The notes under the pieces were generated by a model, which made no database searches, was not told the DNA's origin, and was given only the letters and a program-made list of their open reading frames with translations. The position numbers and the translations under genes are program-made. A stretch of DNA of 29,506 bases from a virus. Of this stretch, positions 1 through 7,121 are shown in pieces; the first letter of the stretch is position 1; each line of letters begins with the position of its first letter. The DNA is taken from positions 1-29,506 of the IMG/VR virus record IMGVR_UViG_3300034119_000552, one strand, 5' to 3'.

Positions 1-1006
1 TGCCCTCCTTGGGAATCCATTCGTGCTTGATGACGTGAACCTTGTCGTTGAATAGCGGGAAGCGGTTGTTGATCGAGCGGGTCGGGACGCCATACGCACG
101 GCAGAGGATCTTCTCCCGCGTCTCGTTGCGTAGCTCCTGCTGCATGCGTTCCCATCCAGCCCACGGATTATTCTTAGTTTGAAAGTAAATGATCGGCCGC
201 CCCTTGCGTCCTGTCTGGACGATGGGCACCTTCTCGTAGCCGACGATGACCTTCTCGCCCTTGTTGTCCTCAAACTTGGGCAACAACTCCGCATCGCACT
301 CCTCCACGTTGCGGGCGCCGGTGAGGTAGTCTTTTACCGTGGGCGAGTAGCCTTCGATGGGGGTGAATGTGACGATCAGCACGCCGTTCCTGTCGAGCAG
401 ACGGAAGCGCAATGTCTCCAAGAAATCCAGCGGCACCAACTCGTCGCACCATGCTATGTCAATCTCGCCGCCTTCGATGGTGCTGATGTCTTGCGCGTAG
501 TTGCGGAAGATGCACTGGCTGCCATTGGGGGCGACAAACTTGTTTTCGGTAAAGCCACCTTTGACCGAGTAGGTGATGTTCGTGACCGTGCCCTTGCGCG
601 CCTGCCGCCAGTCGGCCGGCAGATATTTGAAGACGCGGGGTTGTTGCATTTCAATGCTGTTGGGGGCGGTGGTCTGGAAGCACCACGCAACAGATTGCTT
701 TTTGTGATACAATCTGTGGATCACCTCGCGTGCGGCCCACTCCGTTTTGCCCGATCTGTTGCCGCCCATGACAAGAATCTCGCGGTTGTCCTCCAAGAGA
801 TGGCTGGCCTTGGCCCAGATCGGCGGGCGGTAGCCGTAGCGGTAAGGATCTACCTTCTCCTTGAGGATTAGTTCTTCCCGCTTGAGCAGCAGATCCCAGC
901 CCTTCTCTGGCCCGATGGCCAAGAGCACGTCCTTGGGCGGCAGCTTCATCACCGGATGAGCAGTCGGTGTGAAGCGGGAGCGGGGAGTGGATTTCTTGTC
1001 GCTCAT
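1..1006 (-). CDS. terL: Terminase large subunit, 3' end cut by the window edge
   Basis: This is the ATPase of the DNA-packaging motor, which docks on the portal, translocates DNA into the prohead and cuts concatemers. The first 335 residues are present and the frame is still open at base 1, so the nuclease domain is mostly missing. A Walker A motif GGNRSGKT lies at residues 81-88. A Walker B motif EIDIAWCDE lies at 181-189, with E189 as the likely catalytic glutamate. A coupling-type motif LIVTFTP lies at 210-216. The start ATG follows directly on the stop of a 44-codon ORF. It is the last visible gene of the minus-strand operon and should lead into portal and capsid genes outside the window. 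The assignment is secure from the motifs and context. Confidence 0.95.
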   Translation of the reverse strand, partial: MSDKKSTPRSRFTPTAHPVMKLPPKDVLLAIGPEKGWDLLLKREELILKEKVDPYRYGYRPPIWAKASHLLEDNREILVMGGNRSGKTEWAAREVIHRLYHKKQSVAWCFQTTAPNSIEMQQPRVFKYLPADWRQARKGTVTNITYSVKGGFTENKFVAPNGSQCIFRNYAQDISTIEGGEIDIAWCDELVPLDFLETLRFRLLDRNGVLIVTFTPIEGYSPTVKDYLTGARNVEECDAELLPKFEDNKGEKVIVGYEKVPIVQTGRKGRPIIYFQTKNNPWAGWERMQQELRNETREKILCRAYGVPTRSINNRFPLFNDKVHVIKHEWIPKEG

Positions 1007-1141
1007 CTAAAAAATGGCGGGGCAGGCAAATTCCCCAAAGTGCCTGCGGCCCGCCGCGCGTAGGGCTTCCAAACGATCTGCGCAAACCTCTGGACGAGAG
1101 CGGCAAGCGCTCCGGCCCTTTGTTGTTGATCGTCTTTTCAT
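1007..1141 (-). CDS. Small basic hypothetical protein (44 aa)
   Basis: This 44-codon ORF exactly fills the space between the upstream nuclease-like gene and the terminase. Its TAG stop touches the terminase ATG with no gap. The product is rich in arginine (N-terminal MKRRSTTKGR) and has three cysteines. I do not recognise the family. The AAAGG before its ATG is too close to be an ideal ribosome-binding site. The support is the tight fit with its neighbours, as in the rest of this operon; chance remains possible for such a short frame. Confidence 0.45.
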   Translation of the reverse strand: MKRRSTTKGRSACRSRPEVCADRLEALRAAGRRHFGEFACPAIF

Positions 1142-1157
1142 CCTTTGCGCAAAGTCA

Positions 1158-1613
1158 TTAGCGTTTCAGCAATTCGCTGACGGGCCGCAGCTTGTCGTGC
1201 GGCACGAAATAGCACGGAGGCGGTGACGCGCATTTCCACTCGTCGCGTTTGGCGTCCTCGGCATTGATCCACCCATGGACAACGTAGTCGGGCGATTTGC
1301 CGCTGACCGAAATCACGATGCCCGAGTCATCGGGGCGGACCTTGAGGTTCGGGCGCTGCGACCAGCGCACTTCGTAGTTCGTCCCAGTAATGTCGGGCGT
1401 GTGAAACGTGTTCACGCCGAAACCCCAATAAAGCCCGAGTAACTTGGCCACGGCGCATTCGGCGTGTGCGGCCTCAATGTGGAAGCCCCACAATTCTCCC
1501 GGCGTCTTCTCGGGGAAGCGTGGCGCACGCTTGCGGAAGGATGCTTCGGCGTTGCGGCGAGAGCCTATGTATGTCGAGACAAGGACTTCGTTTTGGTTGA
1601 GGGAGACGTTCAT
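1158..1613 (-). CDS. Conserved phage hypothetical, possible PD-(D/E)XK-like fold
   Basis: This 151-residue protein resembles a widespread phage hypothetical family whose hallmark is a central acidic/hydrophobic core followed by YxVHGWI and YFVPxxxLRP blocks. Here these are VVHGWINAEDAKR at 111-123 and YFVPHDKLRP at 135-144. E52 in the helix HAECAVAKLL, D74 in TPD and E81-V-R83 are spaced like a degenerate PD-(D/E)XK nuclease core, but the usual lysine is replaced. A nuclease role is therefore an inference. It sits between the microprotein cluster and the terminase. The start ATG has an upstream purine-poor leader, so expression may depend on transcription rather than on a strong Shine-Dalgarno. 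Confidence 0.8.
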   Translation of the reverse strand: MNVSLNQNEVLVSTYIGSRRNAEASFRKRAPRFPEKTPGELWGFHIEAAHAECAVAKLLGLYWGFGVNTFHTPDITGTNYEVRWSQRPNLKVRPDDSGIVISVSGKSPDYVVHGWINAEDAKRDEWKCASPPPCYFVPHDKLRPVSELLKR

Positions 1614-1632
1614 GTGTGCGGTTGTGTGCTGG

Positions 1633-1905
1633 TTAGGCGTCAGAAGCGTCGGGGTCTTTAATCAAGAAGCATGGCGTGCTGTCGCCGACCCACGCGCCCA
1701 TCTGGTTGAACTCAAAATACTCCTCGGCTTCTTCCCACGTCATGCCGTCGCGCATGAGTGCGGCTATAACTTTTTCGCGGTCATAGCAGACTATCGGCGC
1801 CATGGTGCATCGCTCGACGATACCAACAATGCAATCATCGAACCCGTCCATGACGGTGAGGTCGTATTCCCACTCGTCTGCTAATTGGTCAATCCACTCT
1901 CTCAT
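1633..1905 (-). CDS. Conserved phage hypothetical (90 aa, acidic)
   Basis: This 90-residue acidic protein matches a family I recall from many aquatic phages. Its core reads IVGIVERC, then YDREKVIAAL, then MTWEEAEEYFEFN and GAWVGDSTP. No catalytic motif is evident, and the function is unknown in the family as I know it. Its ATG overlaps the stop of the upstream 68-aa gene as ATGA, so translation is likely coupled. The gene lies among small accessory genes upstream of the terminase. The confidence is in the gene being real, not in any activity. Confidence 0.85.
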   Translation of the reverse strand: MREWIDQLADEWEYDLTVMDGFDDCIVGIVERCTMAPIVCYDREKVIAALMRDGMTWEEAEEYFEFNQMGAWVGDSTPCFLIKDPDASDA

Positions 1906-2108
1906 GCACCCTCCTCAATATCCAAAGTCGGATTCGGCGCACTGACGATCTGGTCGATGCGCACGGTGAGCCATTCGCCGTTGTCCTCGCGGATGACGGT
2001 GACGTAATCGTTCTCGCCGCCGCCGTTCTTGCAATAGATGAGGGTGCGGCAGGGGGCGTCCTTGCCTTTGACGTAGACGCGCTCGCGGTCAGGGAAGAAG
2101 GCGATCAT
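1902..2108 (-). CDS. Hypothetical protein (68 aa)
   Basis: This 68-residue protein has a beta-rich pattern: hydrophobic/charged alternation with NGGGENDYVTV and EWLTVRIDQI. It could be a small SH3- or OB-like barrel, but no specific family is recognised. Both ends overlap neighbours by four bases (ATGA), the signature of this operon, which supports the frame and the start. The short acidic tail EEGA is the only other notable feature. Confidence 0.75.
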   Translation of the reverse strand: MIAFFPDRERVYVKGKDAPCRTLIYCKNGGGENDYVTVIREDNGEWLTVRIDQIVSAPNPTLDIEEGA

Positions 2109-2419
2109 ACAAAAGGGATTTGCCGGGAACGGTGAGCGCTCACCTTTTCAGCGCACGGGTTTCCAAAGTTGCGGAGACTGGCAAAAAAGGCAGAACTGTT
2201 GTTCCACACACGGCACCACGCCTCCTCCCGACTTCGACGCGAGGCCAACCGGATAATCCGGCCCATACCGCGCGCCCATGCGATGTTGTTACGCTGCCCG
2301 ACAAAAATATGGGCAGCAGGCTTCGCTTTTGTTGCGCTTACGAAGCTGGCGGTTATGTGACTAGCGGGGCGAATGCCTCCTGCCGGCGCAATACCTTTGA
2401 CTGCTGCTTGAAAATTCAT
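2105..2419 (-). CDS. Hypothetical basic protein (104 aa)
   Basis: A longer reading of this frame begins at 2449. I choose the ATG at 2419 because it forms an ATGA overlap with the stop of the upstream 50-aa gene, and its own stop overlaps the next start in the same way. The product is basic and rich in arginine and alanine, with GMGRIIRLASRR near the middle and a helical aromatic stretch NSSAFFASLRNFGNP. No family is recognised. The frame competes with an antisense ORF, but only the minus frame fits the unbroken overlap chain. Confidence 0.6.
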   Translation of the reverse strand: MNFQAAVKGIAPAGGIRPASHITASFVSATKAKPAAHIFVGQRNNIAWARGMGRIIRLASRRSREEAWCRVWNNSSAFFASLRNFGNPCAEKVSAHRSRQIPFV

Positions 2420-2568
2420 TTGCCCTTGCGCTTCCTCATTTCCTCGCACAAGGCGTCGGCCTTGCGCTTGGCGGCTTTGGCGACCATGCTGGCGCGCAAT
2501 GATTTGAGGCGCACGATCTCTTGGTCTATCGCCTCAATCTCCGGTGTCATAATTCGATACTTCTCCAT
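2416..2568 (-). CDS. Microprotein, helical and highly charged (50 aa)
   Basis: The predicted 50-residue product begins MEKYRIMTPEIEAIDQEIVR and ends in a lysine/arginine cluster EEMRKRKGK. It should form one long amphipathic helix or coiled coil. No family is recognised. It ends in an ATGA overlap with the following gene and starts six bases after the preceding membrane-protein gene. The charged pattern, fit and spacing make it a likely real gene despite its size. Confidence 0.65.
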   Translation of the reverse strand: MEKYRIMTPEIEAIDQEIVRLKSLRASMVAKAAKRKADALCEEMRKRKGK

Positions 2569-2574
2569 AAAACG

Positions 2575-2730
2575 TCAGGGGCGAACGGTGACTTGCCACA
2601 ATCCGACTTGGGCAATGGCGTAACCGAACCAGATAAGGCCATGCCAATAGCGGTGCTGGATCAGCCCGAGGTCGATGGCGACGGCGAAGTAGATCAATCC
2701 GACAAGCGCTATGAGAATGGCGCTGGTCAT
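2575..2730 (-). CDS. Small membrane protein with two predicted transmembrane segments (51 aa)
   Basis: The product has two hydrophobic segments. The first is residues 3-22 (SAILIALVGLIYFAVAIDL) and the second is about 29-45 (WHGLIWFGYAIAQVGL). They are separated by a short polar turn QHRY, giving a hairpin in the inner membrane. Similar two-helix proteins are common in podovirus accessory clusters and have no known function. A holin role cannot be excluded, but no endolysin is nearby, so I do not assign it. The ATG overlaps the stop of the upstream 44-aa gene (ATGA). Confidence 0.75.
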   Translation of the reverse strand: MTSAILIALVGLIYFAVAIDLGLIQHRYWHGLIWFGYAIAQVGLWQVTVRP

Positions 2731-2861
2731 TTCGCCTTGAAGCCTCCGCGCTTGGCCTTCATGTCGGAGTAGACTTTCGGGCTGACGGTTGACTTGCTCT
2801 TGGGCCGGCTGGTGCCAGCGGCCTTGCGGGCGTTGATGTTGGCGTAGAGTCCTTTTTTCAT
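2727..2861 (-). CDS. Microprotein of the KKGLYANINARK type (44 aa)
   Basis: This 44-residue, strongly basic protein opens with MKKGLYANINARKAAGTSRP and continues KSKSTVSPKVYSDMKAKRGGF. I recall very similar short proteins in many aquatic phages, often beside the next gene upstream, as here. No function is known. The basic, glycine/serine-rich composition would suit nucleic-acid or virion binding, which is only an inference. Its ATG shares one base with the stop of the upstream gene (TAATG), and its stop overlaps the next ATG. Confidence 0.8.
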   Translation of the reverse strand: MKKGLYANINARKAAGTSRPKSKSTVSPKVYSDMKAKRGGFKAK

Positions 2862-3118
2862 TAGCAACTCCATGCCTTGCGGCTCCAGTAGTTGGCCGAG
2901 AGTTTGTCGCCCGTGCCTTTGATGCCGCCGCTGCGGGCGCAGTAGCTGGCCTTGCGCGCCGGCTGATCTTTCTTGATCGACATGTTGGGGTCGCCGAAGC
3001 GGACCAACTTGGTCTGTTCTCCTGACTTGGCCAGCACGGCAAACTTCTTGGGGCCGTCCGGCGTGCGTTTGGGTTTGTTGTAGCCGGAGAATGTTTCTCC
3101 TCGGTATTTGATGCTCAT
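2861..3118 (-). CDS. Conserved phage protein of the SIKYRGETFSGYNKPKRTP family (85 aa)
   Basis: The N-terminus SIKYRGETFSGYNKPKRTPD is highly characteristic of a small protein widespread in aquatic phages, annotated only as a domain of unknown function. The rest is basic: KKFAVLAKSGEQTKLVRFGDP, then KKDQPARKASYCARSGG and KLSANYWSRKAWSC. The cysteine at the CARSGG turn and the final cysteine are notable. It may belong to the packaging or head stage, judging from its usual company with terminase genes, but this is inference. It overlaps both neighbours (ATGA upstream, TAATG downstream). Confidence 0.88.
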   Translation of the reverse strand: MSIKYRGETFSGYNKPKRTPDGPKKFAVLAKSGEQTKLVRFGDPNMSIKKDQPARKASYCARSGGIKGTGDKLSANYWSRKAWSC

Positions 3119-3474
3119 GGTTTTTTATTCAGTTTTGCGCGGATGCGCGGGTCATAGTGTCCAATAAGATAGGCGCCGGTCTCCTCGTCGCCTGACTCGA
3201 TGTGTCGGGTGAATCCGTGGATGGCGTGCCAGAGTTCGTGCGGCAGCGAGGACTGGTCTTCGGGGTATGACTCAATCCAGATCAAAGCCCAGCCGCCGTG
3301 ACTCATGCACCATCCAGCCGCAGTGTCATCGGGGGCGTTCGCCGGGTCATCGGCGTCCATATCTATCACCTTGGCGCAGCGGCGCAGCGCGACCTTCTGC
3401 GGGTAGTTCGCATAGACCTCTATGCTGGTCCCGTAGAGAGGTTCGCTGACGATGGCGCGGCGGGGCTTTTTCAT
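3115..3474 (-). CDS. Putative zincin-like metallopeptidase
   Basis: The 119-residue protein has a HExxH zinc-binding motif: H79-E80-L-W-H83 in LPHELWHAIHG. A glutamate in DEETGAYLIGH (E97-E98) lies about 14 residues later and could be the third zinc ligand of a minimal gluzincin. The preceding strand WALIWIES fits the edge strand of a zincin fold. The target is unknown; a host protein or a phage structural protein are both possible. Its ATG follows closely on the 52-aa membrane protein, and its stop overlaps the next ATG. The motif is clear, while activity is inference. Confidence 0.75.
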   Translation of the reverse strand: MKKPRRAIVSEPLYGTSIEVYANYPQKVALRRCAKVIDMDADDPANAPDDTAAGWCMSHGGWALIWIESYPEDQSSLPHELWHAIHGFTRHIESGDEETGAYLIGHYDPRIRAKLNKKP

Positions 3475-3480
3475 GCGGTG

Positions 3481-3639
3481 TTACTGAGTGAAGAAATCCC
3501 AAGTGACCTTCATCACTGTTCCGCACACAAGCAACGAGCCGACAAAGAACGTAACGGAGATTGCAAAAAACCCAGTTACAACAAGCGACCCAAGCGCGCA
3601 CATCGCCCATTCTTCGACTTTGCTCATGTGGTTTCTCAT
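3481..3639 (-). CDS. Small membrane protein (52 aa)
   Basis: The product has one long, or two short, transmembrane segments at about residues 13-44 (ALGSLVVTGFFAISVTFFVG and LLVCGTV), with a short polar N-terminus and the aromatic tail WDFFTQ. The chosen ATG at 3639 forms an ATGA overlap with the stop of the upstream nuclease and lies 4 nt after GGAGG. A second in-frame ATG at 3627 would have a poor spacing. No family is recognised. It could be a membrane-acting accessory protein such as an exclusion factor. Confidence 0.72.
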   Translation of the reverse strand: MRNHMSKVEEWAMCALGSLVVTGFFAISVTFFVGSLLVCGTVMKVTWDFFTQ

Positions 3640-4466
3640 GCCGCCTCCTTGAGTGTGCTGAACGCCGGCTGCCTCGGGTCGTAGCCTTTGACGTGGCGCC
3701 ACAAGATGCAGGCGGCTTTGAATGCTTCCCAATGCGGGACAAGGCTGTCGTGCTTGTAGGGTTCGACGCGGCCGACTTCCGTGGTGCTGATGTAGACGTT
3801 GTAGCCGTGGATGGTGTGCAGTTCGTCTTCGCCCCACTTGGCCACGGCATAGGCGGCGAGCTGCATGCCCTGCGTGTCGTATGGGCCGACCTTCTGCTTG
3901 GGCTTGGTCTTGCGCGTCTTGTAGTCGATGACCATGCGGGTGCCATTGGCGTCACGCGCCAGCACGTCGCAGCGGCCGGCGTAGCCGTATTCCAGATTGA
4001 CGAGCGTTGTCTCGATCTCGTCGTAGGTGATTTTGTTCTTTTGCTTCCAGTCCATGACGGGAGCCACATAGGCCCACATGTCATCGGGAACCGCGCTCGG
4101 GCCTTCCATGAGTAGCTTCTCCAAGGCGTCATGCACTTTGCTGCCGAGATCGGCGGCGGCTGCCACCGGGGCCTTGCTGGCGCCAATGACTCGCTCGCAG
4201 AAATACTCAATAGTCTCGTCGCCCTTGGGCGGGGTGTTGAAAGCGGCGATGGCAACTTGCGTGGCCTTCCAGTTGAGGAGGGCGGGCTTGTCGAGGATGC
4301 CGGTGTAGCCGGTGACGGATGGGAGAAGCAGGAGCTTCTTGGCGTCAGCCAGCGTGGTGTCTTTGAGTCCGCTGCCGTCTTTCTTGGGAAGCTGGTGGCA
4401 GGGGGTGCCGTCTGGCTTATACCAGTGGCCGCCGTCTACGGATTTAGATTCAGATAAAATTGCCAT
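3636..4466 (-). CDS. RecB/Cas4-family PD-(D/E)XK exonuclease
   Basis: This 276-residue protein carries the full RecB-type nuclease signature. GSKVHDALE has H112, GRCDVLA has D167, VIDYKT has D181 and K183, and GMQLAAYA has Q202 and Y206. These place it with phage exonucleases that resect double-stranded ends for recombination or degrade DNA. An SSB-like gene lies immediately upstream, which fits a recombination/replication module, although no annealase is recognisable. There is no strong Shine-Dalgarno before its ATG. No cysteine cluster for an iron-sulfur centre is visible, so it is closer to plain RecB-like exonucleases than to canonical Cas4. Confidence 0.88.
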   Translation of the reverse strand: MAILSESKSVDGGHWYKPDGTPCHQLPKKDGSGLKDTTLADAKKLLLLPSVTGYTGILDKPALLNWKATQVAIAAFNTPPKGDETIEYFCERVIGASKAPVAAAADLGSKVHDALEKLLMEGPSAVPDDMWAYVAPVMDWKQKNKITYDEIETTLVNLEYGYAGRCDVLARDANGTRMVIDYKTRKTKPKQKVGPYDTQGMQLAAYAVAKWGEDELHTIHGYNVYISTTEVGRVEPYKHDSLVPHWEAFKAACILWRHVKGYDPRQPAFSTLKEAA

Positions 4467-4519
4467 AACTTTGTGATGTGATGCGGGGGCCGGTGTTGCA
4501 GCCGACCCCCGCTATCCAC

Positions 4520-4711
4520 CTAGGCCGCCATGCGGTTGCGGCTGCGTTGCCAAACCCACGCACCCTCAATGGAGTGCGCAATTCGTGTTTCCTTGTTCGC
4601 TCGTTGGGCGTCGGCGACGGCGTTGACCATCATCCACTCCTCAGATGCGAGATAGGGACCTGCCAAGCAAACGAATCCTTGGCACGACAGTTCTTGGTTT
4701 TTGCCGGCCAT
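4520..4711 (-). CDS. Hypothetical protein (63 aa)
   Basis: The ATG at 4711 is preferred over an in-frame TTG at 4717 because it leaves a 2-nt gap after the SSB-like stop and a GGAG about 14 nt upstream. The product begins MAGKNQELSCQGFVCLAGPY and includes a helix with two methionines and alanines (EEWMMVNAVADAQRANK) and a basic tail. No family is recognised. It lies between two DNA-metabolism genes, so a helper role is possible but unproven. Confidence 0.6.
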   Translation of the reverse strand: MAGKNQELSCQGFVCLAGPYLASEEWMMVNAVADAQRANKETRIAHSIEGAWVWQRSRNRMAA

Positions 4712-4713
4712 AA

Positions 4714-5211
4714 TCAAAACGGAATCTCCGGGCCGCTGTTGTCGTTATTGAACTCGTCCGCGCTCGGGACTTTGCCTTTCAACTCGTCCATGACCTCGGA
4801 GATCGTGCCGATGTTGATGTAGGTCTTGTCGCCGCGCTGATCCTCGACGAGCGTAAGCTGTGCGCTCTTGCCCTTGAGGGTGGCAGTGTCGAAGCCGTCC
4901 TTGGGCGACTCGCCAAGCCAGCTTGTGATGAATTGGCGCAGGGCCGCTTTCTCATGCAGACTGATCGTGAATGCCCGTGTGGCAATCTTGCGGAGAGAGC
5001 CGTCTTTGCACTTCACGCCAAAGATGAAGCGCTCGCGGTTCTTGAGTTCATAGTCCTCGTCGTTGGTGGAGCCATAGGTGGCGCCATACTTGAGGACGCG
5101 GTCGTTGTAGGAATCCACTACGTCGAGACAGACGGCGAGGTGGATGCCTTTGGGTGGCGGCTCGCCAAGGTTGGCGGTCGCTGATTTTTTAGGTGCTGTT
5201 AGTGTAGCCAT
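4714..5211 (-). CDS. Single-stranded DNA-binding-like protein (OB-fold candidate)
   Basis: This 165-residue protein resembles phage replication-module proteins with two conserved blocks, SLHEKAALRQFITSWLG (84-100) and KSAQLTLVEDQRGDKTYINI (115-134). The beta-rich middle fits an OB fold, and the C-terminal tip GPEIPF after an acidic stretch is like the SSB tail that recruits repair and replication partners. It lies between the Hjc-like nuclease and the RecB-like nuclease, downstream of the helicase. I infer ssDNA binding; the exact family is not proven. It is preceded by a 35-nt leader almost free of G and lacking a Shine-Dalgarno. Confidence 0.72.
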   Translation of the reverse strand: MATLTAPKKSATANLGEPPPKGIHLAVCLDVVDSYNDRVLKYGATYGSTNDEDYELKNRERFIFGVKCKDGSLRKIATRAFTISLHEKAALRQFITSWLGESPKDGFDTATLKGKSAQLTLVEDQRGDKTYINIGTISEVMDELKGKVPSADEFNNDNSGPEIPF

Positions 5212-5246
5212 TGTGTTTTGTGTGTTTGTTTGTGTGTTGTTGTGTT
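5212..5246 (-). promoter_or_regulatory. A/C-rich untranslated leader of the SSB-like gene
   Basis: Read on the minus strand, the 35 bases before the ATG contain almost only A and C (repeated ACACAA/AAACA units) and no GGAG-like sequence. Such a leader would be unstructured. The same A/C-rich style occurs at 11477-11502 before a plus-strand gene, so it looks like a phage-wide feature of translation initiation. Confidence 0.5.
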
Positions 5247-5576
5247 TTACTGGTCTAGGAAAGAAGAGTTGCGGATGAGCAAGAGGTCATCCTCGGCATC
5301 ACGGATCGCCACCCACCGGCAGTCGTTGCGCCGGTGGTAGACCGTGGGGATCTGCTTCTCGCCGGCATCGCGGCGCGCTTGATCGAGCCAGTCGTAGAGG
5401 TTGCCCTTCTCGCAGCGCTTCACCTCTATGTGAAAGCGGTGAAGGCTTTCGCAGATCACATCGGGGCTTTCATTTCCGCCGCTAAATTGCTGCCCACGGC
5501 GGGCGACAAACCCGCGAGCAGTGAGGAACTTGGCAAATTCCAGTTCTCCGCGTTTTCCTTTGGCTCGGCTATTCAT
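5247..5576 (-). CDS. Hjc-like PD-(D/E)XK endonuclease (putative Holliday-junction resolvase)
   Basis: I start this gene at the ATG at 5576 (109 residues), because the longer frame would run deep into the helicase gene while this start overlaps it by eight bases. The N-terminus NSRAKGKRGELEFAKFLTAR is typical of archaeal-type Holliday-junction resolvases and related phage nucleases. E11, D39 in ESPDV, and E51-V-K53 form the expected catalytic set. It could resolve branched DNA before packaging. A general restriction-like nuclease is the alternative. It is co-transcribed with the helicase upstream and the SSB-like gene downstream. Confidence 0.82.
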   Translation of the reverse strand: MNSRAKGKRGELEFAKFLTARGFVARRGQQFSGGNESPDVICESLHRFHIEVKRCEKGNLYDWLDQARRDAGEKQIPTVYHRRNDCRWVAIRDAEDDLLLIRNSSFLDQ

Positions 5577-6972
5577 TGAGGACGGCGTTAATGGTGTGAA
5601 GGTCGGGTTGGTTGCCGTAAGGCTGCGGGGCCTCATCGGTCATGCGGCTGATGTTGGCGTGGTCAAAGCGGGTGCAGCTCGGCGACCAAACCATGGGGAA
5701 GCTGCGGGTCTGCCCTTCCCGGTGCTTGGCGACGATCATTTCGGCATCTTGGTTGTCCGTGGAGTCGGCCCCGCTGCCGGCCTCGTAGTAGCCCTCACGA
5801 TGCAGAAGGACGATAATGTCGGCGTCCTGCTCCAAAGATCCCGAGTCCTTCAAGTCACTCATCTTGGGGCGTGTGTCCGTGCGCTCATCGGCCTTGCGCC
5901 CTACTTGGGCTGCGGCAATAACCGGCACACCCAGCTCCAGCGCCATCGCTTTAAGGCCCCGGCTGACGGCGCTGACCCGCTCGTAGCTGGTGTTGTAGCC
6001 CTTGGCTTCCAGAAGCTGCGCGTAATCGACAAAGATGGCCTTGATGCCGTGACGGCGGATGTCCCGGCGCGCACGGCCACGGATGTCCATGATGCTGGCG
6101 CCCCGCGCTTCGTCGATGTAGAGGGGCTGATCCCCGAGTTTGAAGAAGTGGTTGCCGAGGCTCTTGGCCTCGACTTGGCTGATGGCGCCAAGACGCACGC
6201 GGGCGCTGTTGGCCCTCGCTCTGGCCATGACGATGCGGTTGGCGATGCTTTTCTTGGGCATCTCTAGGGAGAACAGCAGCACAGGGGTTCCGGCTGCGGC
6301 CATGCGGTCGCACATATTGATGAGAAGCGCACTCTTGCCCATGCCGGGGCGACCGCCGACCACCACCAACTGGCCCTCACGCAAGCCGCCCGTCAGCACG
6401 TCAAGATCGCGGAAGCCCGTGGCCAACCCGCGCGGCTTACCCTTGTTGGCAATCGCCGCCTCGATCTCCGCTGCGGCCTCGTCCACGACGGTGCCGACAT
6501 GCACGCTGCCCTGACTCGGGCCGTCCAAGCTGATGGACAAAATTCTCTCGCCGGCTTCGGCCACCACTTCGCTGACGTTCTGCGCAATGTCGCGGCCAGC
6601 AGCGGCCATACGCACACCGGCCTCAACCATGCGGCGGCGGGCGACATGCTCGCGCAGGATACCAACGTAGTAGGAAAGATCGCGTGGACCCGCCATGCCG
6701 TATATCTCGGTGAGCGCACCAGCGCCGCCGACACCGTCCAATTTTTCAATGGAAGAAAGATGCTGCGTGACCGAGATAAGGTCGGGTTGTCCGCCCTCGG
6801 CACGGATGGCCTTGATCGCCGAAAGAATCGTGACGTGCGCCGGGGTGAAGAAATGCTCTGCCGTCAATTCGTTCCACTCGTCGATCAATTCGCCGTAGCA
6901 AATCAGACCGCCAAGAACGCATTGCTCGGCTGCCGTATCGTGGGGCATGGCTTGTTGCTTTTTCATGGTCAT
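5569..6972 (-). CDS. dnaB: DnaB-like replicative helicase
   Basis: This 467-residue protein has the two-domain layout of DnaB. The N-terminal domain (about 8-115) contains AAEQCVLGGLI. The RecA-like C-terminal ATPase has Walker A GGRPGMGKS at 206-214, Walker B IFVDYAQLL at 313-321, and the conserved block SDLKDSGSLEQDADIIVLLHR at 372-392. AKHREGQT near the end is the usual arginine-finger region. It unwinds the phage replication fork. Its ATG overlaps the stop of a 34-aa membrane peptide (ATGA), and a good promoter candidate lies about 110 bases upstream. No phage polymerase is visible, so host polymerase is probably used. Confidence 0.96.
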   Translation of the reverse strand: MTMKKQQAMPHDTAAEQCVLGGLICYGELIDEWNELTAEHFFTPAHVTILSAIKAIRAEGGQPDLISVTQHLSSIEKLDGVGGAGALTEIYGMAGPRDLSYYVGILREHVARRRMVEAGVRMAAAGRDIAQNVSEVVAEAGERILSISLDGPSQGSVHVGTVVDEAAAEIEAAIANKGKPRGLATGFRDLDVLTGGLREGQLVVVGGRPGMGKSALLINMCDRMAAAGTPVLLFSLEMPKKSIANRIVMARARANSARVRLGAISQVEAKSLGNHFFKLGDQPLYIDEARGASIMDIRGRARRDIRRHGIKAIFVDYAQLLEAKGYNTSYERVSAVSRGLKAMALELGVPVIAAAQVGRKADERTDTRPKMSDLKDSGSLEQDADIIVLLHREGYYEAGSGADSTDNQDAEMIVAKHREGQTRSFPMVWSPSCTRFDHANISRMTDEAPQPYGNQPDLHTINAVLNE

Positions 6973-7073
6973 GAGCAGCGAGGTCCGTTGTCGTCGTCAT
7001 CTGCCGCGATAAGGCCGACCAAAACAAGCGCGCCCATAAGCAGCAAAAACAAGGTGAGTTCGGTGGGATTCAT
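6969..7073 (-). CDS. Single-pass membrane microprotein (34 aa)
   Basis: The ORF encodes MNPTELTLFLLLMGALVLVG followed by LIAADDDDNGPRCS, that is, one transmembrane helix at about residues 6-24 and an acidic DDDD tail. The ATGA overlap with the helicase start and the promoter candidate just upstream make it the first gene of the helicase transcript. No family is recognised. Confidence 0.6.
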   Translation of the reverse strand: MNPTELTLFLLLMGALVLVGLIAADDDDNGPRCS

Positions 7074-7080
7074 AACAACT

Positions 7081-7121
7081 ATGTGCGTTTGTATTGAAAT
7101 GTGTGCTATGTGTCAACAGTC
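7081..7121 (-). promoter_or_regulatory. Candidate promoter for the helicase unit
   Basis: On the minus strand a perfect TTGACA (7116-7111) is followed after exactly 17 bases by TACAAA (7093-7088), giving an expected start near 7081, eight bases before the ATG of the 34-aa gene. The TTGACA also overlaps the TGA stop of the preceding gene. The block GACTGTTGACA is identical to that at 10642-10632, which is the other promoter candidate of this strand. Confidence 0.65.

Noticed and set aside
179-871. Long plus-strand frame of 230 codons
   Set aside because: It is the antisense shadow of the terminase, which has complete Walker motifs on the other strand.
2120-2623. Plus-strand frame of 167 codons
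   Set aside because: It conflicts with an unbroken chain of overlapping minus-strand genes and lacks a promoter or ribosome-binding site.
5521-6267. Plus-strand frame of 248 codons
   Set aside because: It is antisense to the helicase gene; long reverse frames are common in this GC-rich DNA.
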